DNA of 64,000 bases from Flavobacterium anhuiense. GTDB taxonomy: Bacteria > Bacteroidota > Bacteroidia > Flavobacteriales > Flavobacteriaceae. Positions 1-7,673 of the stretch are shown here, in pieces. Location: the NCBI RefSeq assembly GCF_900101855.1, contig NZ_FMVC01000006.1:357296-421295 (forward strand), read 5' to 3'. The notes below the pieces were generated by a model, which was given only the letters and a program-made list of their open reading frames with translations, searched no databases and was not told the origin of the DNA. Numbering within the stretch: position 1 is the first letter of the stretch; the number at the start of each line of letters is the position of its first letter. Position numbers and translations under genes: made by a program.

Positions 1-1
1 A

Positions 2-121
2 ACAACTGCCAAAAGAATTTTTGATGATTCTGCACCAAATACACCTTATCTGACAGATTCAAAAATCATAAACGGATTAAGACACGGAATGTATTTTCAA
101 AATGTTCCGAAAGGACATTAA
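2..121 (+). CDS. C-terminal end of an unidentified protein (truncated by window edge)
   Basis: An open frame enters from the left edge and ends at a TAA at 119-121, giving 39 residues that finish in HGMYFQNVPKGH. The composition looks like real protein, and a strong hairpin terminator follows 21 bases later, which supports a true gene end. I do not recognise the family from this short piece. It converges with the BtuG-like gene, so it is unlikely to be in the B12 operon. Confidence 0.55.
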   Translation, partial: TTAKRIFDDSAPNTPYLTDSKIINGLRHGMYFQNVPKGH

Positions 122-142
122 TTTAATAGGATATAAAAATAG

Positions 143-170
143 AAAAGGCTTTCAGAAATGAAAGCCTTTT
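143..170. terminator. bidirectional hairpin terminator
   Basis: An 11-bp perfect stem (AAAAGGCTTTC / GAAAGCCTTTT) with a 6-nt loop and A/T tracts on both sides lies between two convergent genes. It can serve both the partial + strand gene and the - strand btuB operon. Confidence 0.85.
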
Positions 171-205
171 CCATAAAAAACAAAAACTAATTTTAAAGTA
201 TAATA

Positions 206-1240
206 TTAATTATTAAAGTAGAATCCGTTTGAACCTACACCAACAGCTAATTCTTTTTGTAAAACTCCAGATAAATTATAGATAAAAGCTTTACTATCTT
301 TATCAAATTTTGCATCGGCAATATAAATGCGGTTGTTTTCTACAGCAAAACCGTAAACGTAGCTCGCTGGCGAGTTTACAATTGCCGTAGTAGAAGGTGT
401 TGTTGCATTGATATCCATAGCATAAACAGAGCTTCCAGCAGTATAATAGATTTTGTTGTCTTCAATATCCATAAAACCTAGACCAGCTAAGCTCTCTGGA
501 AATGCAATTCTAGATATAGATTTATCAGACAGTTTTACTTTTACAATTTCACCTGATCCAGAATAAGGAGCTCTCAAAATAAATAAAGTTCCGTTTTCTT
601 CTTCGATAGAATCTCCGCTAGAGCCAATTTCTACTGTTTCTATCGCCTTTGTTGCAATATTTACAATTAATAATTTAGTGCTGCTGTTAGGTTCTGTAAT
701 GTATAATTTGCCATTTTCTAAGATTAATCTGTTTGCAGTGGCATTTAACTCGATTTTTGATTCGACGGTATTAGTAGCCAGATTAATTACAGCAACATAA
801 TCGTCAGTGTCTCCAGTTGCTGGATTGATATAAGAATATGTATTTGCATTTGTTACATACGCTTTTCCGTCTTTCACAACTCCGTATCTTGGGTTTGCAA
901 GACCAGAATCAATCTTTGCGATCAATTTAAAAGTATAACGGTTTACAACATTGATTACATTTGATCCTCCTGAAATGATGTATGCGCGATCTCCATCAAA
1001 AAAGATATTTTGCAGATATCCGCCAATTAAATCAGAACCGTTGGCAGAAGCATAAACATCTTTGGTAAAAGAGGTAAAATCATCGCTTGAGAAAGAAACG
1101 CTTCCGACATCTGAACTTCCTTCATTTAAAATAAAAAAACCATTGTCGTAAGCACCTTTAGGATCATCGTTGTCATCACTTGAACAAGAAGCGAATAACG
1201 AAATGCTTAACGCTATTAAAAGTAATTTACTAAACTTCAT
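206..1240 (-). CDS. BtuG-like surface beta-propeller lipoprotein
   Basis: This 344-residue protein has a lipoprotein signal (MKFSKLLLIALSISLFASCSS), with acylation expected at Cys19 and an acidic SSDDNDD stretch after it, typical of surface-exposed Bacteroidota lipoproteins. The rest is a run of YncE/DUF5074-type beta-propeller blades (repeats such as DGKAYVTNANTY, ENGKLYITEP and ENNRIYIADA). It starts 3 nt after the stop of the BtuB-type receptor and shares its riboswitch. In Bacteroides, BtuG is a surface beta-propeller lipoprotein that captures cobalamin and passes it to BtuB. The position and fold suggest the same role here, which is inference. I see no direct proof of ligand. Confidence 0.75.
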   Translation of the reverse strand: MKFSKLLLIALSISLFASCSSDDNDDPKGAYDNGFFILNEGSSDVGSVSFSSDDFTSFTKDVYASANGSDLIGGYLQNIFFDGDRAYIISGGSNVINVVNRYTFKLIAKIDSGLANPRYGVVKDGKAYVTNANTYSYINPATGDTDDYVAVINLATNTVESKIELNATANRLILENGKLYITEPNSSTKLLIVNIATKAIETVEIGSSGDSIEEENGTLFILRAPYSGSGEIVKVKLSDKSISRIAFPESLAGLGFMDIEDNKIYYTAGSSVYAMDINATTPSTTAIVNSPASYVYGFAVENNRIYIADAKFDKDSKAFIYNLSGVLQKELAVGVGSNGFYFNN

Positions 1241-1243
1241 ATA

Positions 1244-3097
1244 TTAAAATTTTAAGGTTAAATACACATTGAAATTGCGACCAGGCATTGGTCTGTTTTC
1301 TAGACTTTCGTAATCTTTATTGAAAAGATTTAAAACTTGAAAACCTACTTTGAAAGAATCTAAAAATTTTAGATCGTAATCGATTCCGATATTTGAAACC
1401 GTATAATCGTTAATGATTTCATCAGGATCGTTATCGGCTCTCGTGTAAACAAATCCGTTATAAAGGATTTGGTAATATGCGCTTATTTTATCTCGAGAAT
1501 ACGAAACAGCTCCTGTAGCTTTATTGAATGGAACAAAAAAGATCTGATTTTTAGTTTTTTCATCTTGCGAAACCGTATAAGCATAGGTAGCGTTTACAGC
1601 AAAAATATTTTTGCCATAGCTTTTCTTCCAGCCCAATAGGGTTTCGGTTCCATAACTAATTACCTTATCTTGGTTTTGGGGAGTCCAAATTCCGTTTGTA
1701 CCTGGAACCCATTGCAGCATATCGGTAATTTTCATATAATAAAAATTCTGCGTCCAAGTCAGATTTTTGAATGTAAAAACATTGCCAATTTCTCCCTGAT
1801 AAGAGCTTTCAGGCTTTAAGTTTGGATTTCCTCCTTCATCCCAATACAAATCATTATATGTTGGAATTCTGAAGTTTCGAGAAACATTCAGTTTCAGATT
1901 ATACCAATCATTAAATTTATAAGAAGATCCTAAATTGAATAAAATAGGCGATTTGTAATTATTTGTAAATTCTTTTCTAATGCCTAATTCGTTTTTCCAA
2001 TTTGTGCCAAAATCTTGTCTAACTAATAAAGCGGCAGAACTGATTTCTCGAATATGGCTTCCAAAACTAGTTCCGTAACCGTTTGTTCTGCTATAGTCTG
2101 CAATTCCGTTTATGTGAGTTGATTTAAATAAGTGATAATCGACATCAAGCTTTGTAATTAAGTTTTCGGTCTTTCCGTAGGTATAATTTTTTAAAGCGTT
2201 ATTGGCAAAATACTGATAGTTTTCGAAAATATAAGCTGTTTTGAAATTGGTTTTTATTTTTCCATACGTTCCATCATATTCCAAAAGATTTCTATTGAAA
2301 CAGTTTATATATTTGCTTTTTGTTTCAGTTTCTGTAATCAAAGAAGTATTTCGATCAGTGTTTGAAGTCTGGCTGTAAAGTTTTAAAATATGATTTTCGT
2401 TGAATTTGTAACCGGCATTAGCGCTCAAAGTAATAATGTCATACTGCCCGTTCTGATTCCATCTCTGTTCGCCTCTCCAAGTATATCGATTTAGATATTT
2501 GTAATCGTTTGTAGAACTATTTTTGGAGAGTCCGATTTGAGCGCTCCATTTCTTGTTAGAAATAGAGGTTTTGTAATTTACCCCAATAGTATTAAAACTA
2601 CCGTAATCTAGTCTTAAATTATTCTCAAATCGATTAAAAAACAACAAATCGTTATTTAAATGCACGGTTCCTCCAACTGCACCGCTTCCATAAATAACAC
2701 TTCCGCCGCCCGCTTTTACACTTATAGAATTATAGTCAGCGCCAGAAATAGTATTAAAATCCGTGCTCCCATTCATTTGAGAATTAATATTAATTCCGTT
2801 CCAGATTACTGCTGTCTGAGAAGAAGTTGTTCCTCTGAAAGAAACTGTAGAAAGCATTCCGCGTCCGTATTCTTTAAAATATAGAGTCGAATTGAAATTT
2901 AATAAATCGGTTAAGAGCGCTTCGTTTTTATTGATTATAGAATCATTCAGTTTTAAAACGGATTGTGAAGCAGAGTAAGCCTTTAAATTTTTATCTGAAA
3001 CCAAAACTTCTTTAAGACTGGTAATAGAATCGTTTTGCGCCAAAATAATCTGACACATCACAAATAAGCAAAAAGTAAAAAATCGTTTTATAGTCAT
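1244..3097 (-). CDS. btuB: TonB-dependent outer-membrane cobalamin receptor BtuB
   Basis: This is a 617-residue TonB-dependent receptor. I start it at the ATG at 3097, which gives a clean signal peptide (MTIKRFFTFCLFVMCQIILAQ). The longer open frame to 3220 runs through the riboswitch and is not credible. A plug domain occupies roughly residues 20-150 (SFRGTTSSQTAVIWNGININ region and the GSGAVGGTVHL plug end). A long beta-barrel follows, with the TonB-receptor C-terminal signature NLFNKDYESLENRPMPGR and a terminal Phe. Function is assigned from the cobalamin riboswitch in its leader and the downstream BtuG-like gene. It imports B12 across the outer membrane using TonB energy. Confidence 0.9.
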   Translation of the reverse strand: MTIKRFFTFCLFVMCQIILAQNDSITSLKEVLVSDKNLKAYSASQSVLKLNDSIINKNEALLTDLLNFNSTLYFKEYGRGMLSTVSFRGTTSSQTAVIWNGININSQMNGSTDFNTISGADYNSISVKAGGGSVIYGSGAVGGTVHLNNDLLFFNRFENNLRLDYGSFNTIGVNYKTSISNKKWSAQIGLSKNSSTNDYKYLNRYTWRGEQRWNQNGQYDIITLSANAGYKFNENHILKLYSQTSNTDRNTSLITETETKSKYINCFNRNLLEYDGTYGKIKTNFKTAYIFENYQYFANNALKNYTYGKTENLITKLDVDYHLFKSTHINGIADYSRTNGYGTSFGSHIREISSAALLVRQDFGTNWKNELGIRKEFTNNYKSPILFNLGSSYKFNDWYNLKLNVSRNFRIPTYNDLYWDEGGNPNLKPESSYQGEIGNVFTFKNLTWTQNFYYMKITDMLQWVPGTNGIWTPQNQDKVISYGTETLLGWKKSYGKNIFAVNATYAYTVSQDEKTKNQIFFVPFNKATGAVSYSRDKISAYYQILYNGFVYTRADNDPDEIINDYTVSNIGIDYDLKFLDSFKVGFQVLNLFNKDYESLENRPMPGRNFNVYLTLKF

Positions 3098-3139
3098 AAT
3101 TTCTTCGCTCTTTTTCCCGAGAGCTCGATAATTGTTTAC

Positions 3140-3313
3140 AAAGGCAGGTCTCCTGGCTTGCGTCTTGCTGTTTACCTTCCCATTCGCCGTGGCGGAACAG
3201 TGGTTTGTAGTTAACAGCAAGCATTCGTTTAGAACTTAGCTTACAGTTGCGGGTACAGCTCAAGAATTTACTTGATTCCCTTTTAATGTGTTTTTAAATC
3301 AAAAACACAACCT
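3140..3313 (-). ncRNA. cobalamin riboswitch
   Basis: On the minus strand the leader contains all landmarks of the AdoCbl-class riboswitch in order: GGTTG, GGGAATC, the B12 box GCTGTACCCGCAACTGTAA, CCACTG, GGGAAGG, and the 3' end AAGCCAGGAGACCTGCC. It ends about 43 nt before the btuB start, so it probably controls translation or early termination of btuB and its partner lipoprotein. The cobU-cobT-cobS-cobC genes upstream are not preceded by a second copy that I can find. Confidence 0.96.
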
Positions 3314-3323
3314 TAATTTGCTG

Positions 3324-3356
3324 CAAAGATAAAGTTAAAAATATTGAATATTCAAA
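3324..3356 (-). promoter_or_regulatory. btuB promoter (Bacteroidota type)
   Basis: On the minus strand TTTG at 3353-3356 is separated by 21 nt from TATCTTTG at 3324-3331. This matches the Bacteroidota housekeeping consensus TTTG-N19-23-TAnnTTTG. The first riboswitch bases follow within about 10 nt, as expected for the transcription start. Confidence 0.85.
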
Positions 3357-3395
3357 TTTGTTTTACGTTTCATGAAAAAACACAAACAATTTTTA

Positions 3396-3929
3396 TTAAA
3401 AATCGATTTTTATAACTTGCCCGAAATCAACCTTATTTTTGAAAGCATCCCTTAAAGGCAGTGAACTCTGATGGCATAAAATGCTTCTGATGATTCCGGC
3501 GTGAGCAACAATTATAATTGGGTGATTTGTTGTAGAAATGGCTTCAGATAAAAATTGACCAACTCTTTCATGGAGTTCTACAAAAGATTCTCCGTTTGAA
3601 ACTTTAATATTTACAAAATCTTCCATCCACGGATTAAGTTCTTCTGAAGGAATTTCGTTCCAGCTTTTTAATTCCCAATCTCCAAAATTCATCTCTTTCA
3701 AACGCTCGTCTTCCTGGTAAGAAATGGCTTTTATATTTTCTTGAATATGTTTTGCTAAAATAACACAGCGCTTTAACGGACTAGAGAAAATAATTGCCTC
3801 CGAAGGAAGTTCAGAAATAATTCGGCCAAAAATTTTATCAAATGGTACGGCAATGTCAACATCAGTTTGTCCGTAACAGATTCCTTTTTCGCAAATGGTT
3901 TCGGTATGACGAACTAGATAAATTTCCAT
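3396..3929 (-). CDS. cobC: alpha-ribazole phosphatase-like histidine phosphatase (CobC)
   Basis: The product is 177 residues starting MEIYLVRHTET. The open frame extends further upstream, but this ATG puts the catalytic RHTE motif (Arg7, His8) at the usual place. It is a histidine phosphatase-superfamily enzyme, with SSPLKR in the middle and VAHAGIIRS as the second catalytic His near the C-terminus. The N-terminus overlaps the end of cobS by 16 nt. In B12 nucleotide-loop assembly CobC removes phosphate from alpha-ribazole-5'-phosphate or from cobalamin-5'-phosphate. The specific function is inferred from the operon; the superfamily is certain. Confidence 0.88.
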   Translation of the reverse strand: MEIYLVRHTETICEKGICYGQTDVDIAVPFDKIFGRIISELPSEAIIFSSPLKRCVILAKHIQENIKAISYQEDERLKEMNFGDWELKSWNEIPSEELNPWMEDFVNIKVSNGESFVELHERVGQFLSEAISTTNHPIIIVAHAGIIRSILCHQSSLPLRDAFKNKVDFGQVIKIDF

Positions 3930-4699
3930 AAAAATAAAATGCTTAAGTAAAATACCACTTCGCATACCTGTTGCGTGGCTCCAAGGCAATCTCCCGTATA
4001 TCCGTCAATCCATTTCTGGAAATAGCGAGCTAAAAAATAGCGTGTTATGAAAACAGGAATTATAGCAAGAAGAAATTTCAAGTCAAAATAAGAAAATGCA
4101 ATCAAAGGAATTAATCCAAAAAAGAAAGAGCCAAAAACTTCTTTCCAAGTATATTGTTTTGCAATCGGTTTGCTTTTGCTCGAAGCATCATCACGAGAAT
4201 ATTCATGCGTGAAAATAATGCTGATTGCTGCCAAGCGACTTATAGAATGTGCAGAAATAAATAAAAGGAAAATTAGTAAAATGTTATTAGTGAAAAGTAA
4301 AACGGATTCTGAAAGGAGTTTGAACTTTAATAAAAAAAGCAAAACCAATCCAATTGCTCCATAGGCGCCAATTGCACTATCTTTCATAATCATTAAGATT
4401 TTTTCTTTGGTCCAACCTCCACCAAATCCATCACAGACATCAGCGAATCCGTCTTCATGAAATGCACCCGTTGTTAAAATAGAAGCAATAATCGCTAGTA
4501 TAACAGCAATTTCTGATGAAAGAAATTGGGCAAATATAGAATAGGCCAAAAATGAAATAGTCCCAACAATCCATCCGATAAAAGGAAAATATCTTGTCGC
4601 TTTATTTAAATAATCTGGATGATGCGTAATGTTTTTTGGACATGGAATTCTTGTGTAAAACATTAAACAGGTGAAGAAAATGTGTAGTTCTTTTTTCAT
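3914..4699 (-). CDS. cobS: adenosylcobinamide-GDP ribazoletransferase (cobalamin synthase)
   Basis: A 261-residue polytopic inner-membrane protein of the CobS family. It shows the family start FYTRIPCP, the signature GAFHEDGFADVCDGFGGG (approximately residues 82-99, acidic cluster for Mg2+), DSAIGAYG, and a C-terminal GYTGDCLGATQQ. Several hydrophobic helices follow. It joins AdoCbi-GDP with alpha-ribazole(-phosphate) to make cobalamin(-phosphate), and it lies between bluB-cobT and cobC. Length is normal for the family. Confidence 0.95.
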   Translation of the reverse strand: MKKELHIFFTCLMFYTRIPCPKNITHHPDYLNKATRYFPFIGWIVGTISFLAYSIFAQFLSSEIAVILAIIASILTTGAFHEDGFADVCDGFGGGWTKEKILMIMKDSAIGAYGAIGLVLLFLLKFKLLSESVLLFTNNILLIFLLFISAHSISRLAAISIIFTHEYSRDDASSKSKPIAKQYTWKEVFGSFFFGLIPLIAFSYFDLKFLLAIIPVFITRYFLARYFQKWIDGYTGDCLGATQQVCEVVFYLSILFLWKFI

Positions 4700-4754
4700 T
4701 TATAAAATTGGTAATTGTAATTTTATGACTGTAAACTGAGACCGAGACTGAAAA

Positions 4755-6434
4755 CTATTTCCGACTTACCCCCGCGCTTTCAAAACTAGCCATTTCATTC
4801 AAAAAAGCCTCGGCCGATTTTAAAATAGGAAACGCAACAGCACAGCCCGTTCCTTCTCCCAAACGTAAATCGAGATTTAAAATAGGTTTTGCTTCCAGAT
4901 AATTCAATAATTCTGAATGTGCTTTTTCGGCAGAACAATGGCAGAAAACAGCATTTTGTTTGATATTCGGATTTATTTTAAAAGCTATCAAATAGGCAAC
5001 AGTACAAATAAAACCGTCCACCAGAATTAGCATTTTATTTTCAAAAGCACTCAGCATTCCGCCAGCCATTTGAATAATTTCAAAACCTCCAAAATAGGAG
5101 AGTTGGGATAGTATTTCGGCTTGACCGGAATAACTTTCAATGGCTTTTTTGAGTAGATTTTGTTTTAGAAGTAGTTTTTCGTTTTCAACTCCAGTTCCTT
5201 TTCCAACACAATCTTCAATAGGAAAATCGGTTAAAAGACTCATTAAAACAGAAGCTGTCGAGGTATTTCCAATTCCCATTTCGCCAAAACCAATACAATT
5301 TGAACCAGATTTTGCGATATTTTCAACAATCGATTTTCCTTTCTCAAAACATAACTGAACTTCAGATTCGCTCATTGCCGGAACATGAAGAAATGACTGA
5401 GTTCCTTTGGCAATTTTTGCATCTATTAACTTTGCATTGGTTGGGAAATCATAATTAACGCCCGAATCTACAATTGATAATTCGATATTATTCTGATTGC
5501 AAAACACGTTTATTGCTGCGCCACCATCGAGAAAATTATTGACCATTTGTCGCGTAACATCCTGTGGATAGTCACTTACGCCATGATTTGCGATTCCGTG
5601 ATCGGCAGCGAAAACTACAATATTAGGTTTTACGATTTTCGGATTTAAAGTTTCAAAAACAGTTGCCATTTGGAAAGCCAAAGATTCTAATGTTCCCAAA
5701 GAACCGACAGGTTTTGTTTTAGAATCTATTTTGTCTTGTAACAGAGTATGGAAATCAGATTGGTTTTGGATAGGATTTTCTGATTTGACTTCAAAAGCAG
5801 GAACATTTATTTGATGAATTTCATTGATTTCTGTACAAATAGGAGCTTCCAGTTTTTGTTTCCAATGCAATTGCTGCAGCATTGGCTGATTGTTATAATT
5901 GGTAGCTGGTTTTCCAATGCAGAAATAACCAAGCGGTTCTATATTTTCGGGTAAATCAAGGATTTTTTTAAACTGATAATAATTGAGAATCGAAACCCAG
6001 CCCATTCCGTAACCTTGTTCTGTAAGCGAAAGCCAGATATTTTGCGCCGCACAAACTGTGCTGAATTTCACCGCTTCATTACTGCCAATAGTTCCAATCG
6101 TAAACTGATTGAGAACTGAACGGTCGTAAGAAATGATTAGTCCGATTGGCGCTTCTTCGATCGCCTCTAGTTTAAGTGATCTGTAAAGTTCTTTCTGCTC
6201 GGGATTGTCGGTTAGTTCCTCTGCTTTTTTATTGTAGTCTAAAAAAAGCTTTTTAATAGACGTTTTAACTTCATCTGATTTAATGATATAATATCTCGTT
6301 GCATCGGTTAGTCCAACAGATGGTGCCCAATGTCCAGCCTGTAAAGCTTTCTGAATTACTTCATCTGGAACTTCATCGGCTGTAAAATGTCGTGTGTCGC
6401 GGCGTGATTTTAATATATCGTCTAAATTGCTCAT
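4755..6434 (-). CDS. cobT: fused 5,6-dimethylbenzimidazole synthase (BluB) and NaMN:DMB phosphoribosyltransferase (CobT)
   Basis: One 559-residue frame encodes two enzymes. Residues 1-205 are a BluB-type nitroreductase-fold domain, with RRDTRHF carrying Asp13 (equivalent to the essential Asp of BluB) and GMGWVS with Ser148. This fragments FMNH2 with O2 to give the lower ligand DMB. After a linker (approximately 205-225), residues 226-550 are CobT, with KPVGSLGTLE, VVFAADHG, GEMGIGNTSTAS, and LGEGTGCA carrying the catalytic base Glu527. CobT transfers phosphoribose from nicotinate mononucleotide to DMB. No stop or frameshift lies between the halves, so this is a true fusion that could channel DMB. 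It is in the cob operon between cobU and cobS. Confidence 0.95.
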   Translation of the reverse strand: MSNLDDILKSRRDTRHFTADEVPDEVIQKALQAGHWAPSVGLTDATRYYIIKSDEVKTSIKKLFLDYNKKAEELTDNPEQKELYRSLKLEAIEEAPIGLIISYDRSVLNQFTIGTIGSNEAVKFSTVCAAQNIWLSLTEQGYGMGWVSILNYYQFKKILDLPENIEPLGYFCIGKPATNYNNQPMLQQLHWKQKLEAPICTEINEIHQINVPAFEVKSENPIQNQSDFHTLLQDKIDSKTKPVGSLGTLESLAFQMATVFETLNPKIVKPNIVVFAADHGIANHGVSDYPQDVTRQMVNNFLDGGAAINVFCNQNNIELSIVDSGVNYDFPTNAKLIDAKIAKGTQSFLHVPAMSESEVQLCFEKGKSIVENIAKSGSNCIGFGEMGIGNTSTASVLMSLLTDFPIEDCVGKGTGVENEKLLLKQNLLKKAIESYSGQAEILSQLSYFGGFEIIQMAGGMLSAFENKMLILVDGFICTVAYLIAFKINPNIKQNAVFCHCSAEKAHSELLNYLEAKPILNLDLRLGEGTGCAVAFPILKSAEAFLNEMASFESAGVSRK

Positions 6435-6443
6435 TTTTAAAAA

Positions 6444-6591
6444 TCAATGACAATTTCAAAAATCAATGGCAATGTGAATCCTGAAATCTTTATTTTTTGT
6501 AAAGTTAAAATATTCGTTTTGCAATTAGGACGTAATATTTAGAATTTATTTTAAAATCAATGAGAATATTGATTTTTGAAATTGTTATTGA
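6444..6591. repeat. 24-bp inverted repeat in the cobT-cobU spacer
   Basis: The arms 6444-6467 and 6568-6591 match as reverse complements in 23 of 24 positions (core ACAATTTCAAAAATCAAT). They are about 100 nt apart and fill the gap between cobU and bluB-cobT. The left arm also repeats its own word in tandem (AAAATCAATGACAAT / AAAATCAATGGCAAT). Transcribed, it would fold into a long AU-rich hairpin within the operon. Confidence 0.8.
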
Positions 6592-6603
6592 TATTGAAGT
6601 TTG

Positions 6604-7113
6604 TTATCCTTTTATTTTAACTGGAATTCCAGAAACCATCAATACAACTTGATCTGCGTTTGTAGCAAGAAACTGATTCATCCAGCCTTGGAGTTCAACA
6701 AACTTTCTTCCGATATGAGTTTCTGCATGAACTCCCATACCAATTTCATTTGTCACAATAATGATATTCGCATTTTTGTGTTTAGCGATAGCAAGAAATT
6801 CTTTTTTGGCTTCTTCCAAACTCAAATGTACATCGTTTTTATGATCAACAAAGAAATTAGTTAGCCAGAGCGTTACACAATCAATTAAAGCAGTTTTTCC
6901 AGAAAAATCAATTTCACTTAAATATTTTTCCTTTTCAATATTCGTCCAATGTTCGTCTCTTTCTTGCTGATGACGGTCAATTCGATTTTGGAAATCATCA
7001 TCCCATTTTCTGGCAGTTGCTACATACAAAGGAGAGTTGGAAAGTTCTAAAGCCAATTTCTGTGCATAACCGCTTTTTCCAGAGCGCTCGCCGCCAGTTA
7101 CCAAGTAAATCAT
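6604..7113 (-). CDS. cobU: adenosylcobinamide kinase / adenosylcobinamide-phosphate guanylyltransferase
   Basis: The 169-residue product matches CobU/CobP in length. The P-loop is GGERSGKS (residues 7-14). The segment RIDRHQQERDEHW contains the His that becomes guanylylated in CobU, followed by the Walker-B-like TALIDCVTLWLTNF and IIVTNEIGMGV. It phosphorylates adenosylcobinamide and then attaches GMP, making AdoCbi-GDP for CobS. It is the most upstream member of the cobU-(bluB-cobT)-cobS-cobC cluster. Confidence 0.96.
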   Translation of the reverse strand: MIYLVTGGERSGKSGYAQKLALELSNSPLYVATARKWDDDFQNRIDRHQQERDEHWTNIEKEKYLSEIDFSGKTALIDCVTLWLTNFFVDHKNDVHLSLEEAKKEFLAIAKHKNANIIIVTNEIGMGVHAETHIGRKFVELQGWMNQFLATNADQVVLMVSGIPVKIKG

Positions 7114-7216
7114 TTTTTATTAATTATGAGTTTTGAATTATGAATTATTAATTATGAGTTTGGGCAAGTTATAAAATAATTATGAAGACTAACTCATAAT
7201 TTATCACTCATAACTC
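7114..7216. repeat. self-similar AT-rich spacer repeats
   Basis: The spacer between the CWC gene and cobU consists of near-tandem copies of ATTATGAGTTTTGAATTATGA-like words and their inverse (AACTCATAATTTATCACTCAT), capable of pairing. No gene is seen. Similar stuttering spacers recur through the window. Confidence 0.6.
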
Positions 7217-7579
7217 CTAATACGGGCAATGTCGGCAGTTATTTCCACAACAGGTTCCTCTTTTGAGGTGAAACCAAGCTTTAAAAACATAATTGCCATT
7301 TTCGATATAATAATCGATGCCTTCAATCAAATGATTGGTTTTTGGCAATAGCATAGCTTTATTCTTAAGCGCCTTTTCTGGAGTTATGGTTTCAATATAA
7401 GCATCAATTTTATCTTCGCAAGCTTCCTTAAAACACTCAGGACAAAGGCAATCACCTCCGTCGGCAAGATTAAAAATAGGAGGGTAGTCATTACACCAGC
7501 ACTTATTTTCAGGTGAAACGTCGCCGCAAGAAAAAGCGGTCTCACAGCTGGAGCAGATTTTTGTTTTTGGTACATTCAT
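7217..7579 (-). CDS. cysteine-rich CWC / DUF5522 protein
   Basis: This 120-residue protein starts at the ATG at 7579; the longer frame overlaps the btuF promoter. It contains an N-terminal cysteine-rich CWC zinc-ribbon-like domain (CSSCETAFSCG ... CWC ... CLCPEC, about residues 9-60). The C-terminal DUF5522 segment holds GIDYYIENGNYVF and the end GTCCGNNCRHCPY. Eleven or more Cys residues suggest metal binding. Its function is unknown to me. It is divergent from btuF and upstream of cobU, but a link to B12 is only positional. Confidence 0.85.
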   Translation of the reverse strand: MNVPKTKICSSCETAFSCGDVSPENKCWCNDYPPIFNLADGGDCLCPECFKEACEDKIDAYIETITPEKALKNKAMLLPKTNHLIEGIDYYIENGNYVFKAWFHLKRGTCCGNNCRHCPY

Positions 7580-7644
7580 CAAATAAAAGGCTATTTGTTT
7601 AAATTTGTACGAATAAAGGTAAACAAAAAAAATAGAAATTGATT

Positions 7645-7652
7645 TACCTTTG
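7645..7652 (+). promoter_or_regulatory. -7 box upstream of btuF
   Basis: TACCTTTG matches TAnnTTTG exactly and lies 22 nt before the btuF ATG. I do not see a well-spaced -33 TTTG, so this is a partial promoter match. Confidence 0.5.
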
Positions 7653-7673
7653 TGCCCACACAAAACACAAAAT

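Noticed and set aside
2660..2884. 74-residue + strand frame inside btuB
   Set aside because: It is the antisense shadow of a strongly coding receptor gene and has no promoter or homology.
3098..3220. Extended N-terminus of BtuB (41 extra residues)
   Set aside because: The extension lies inside the cobalamin riboswitch and lacks protein character; the ATG at 3097 starts a normal signal peptide.
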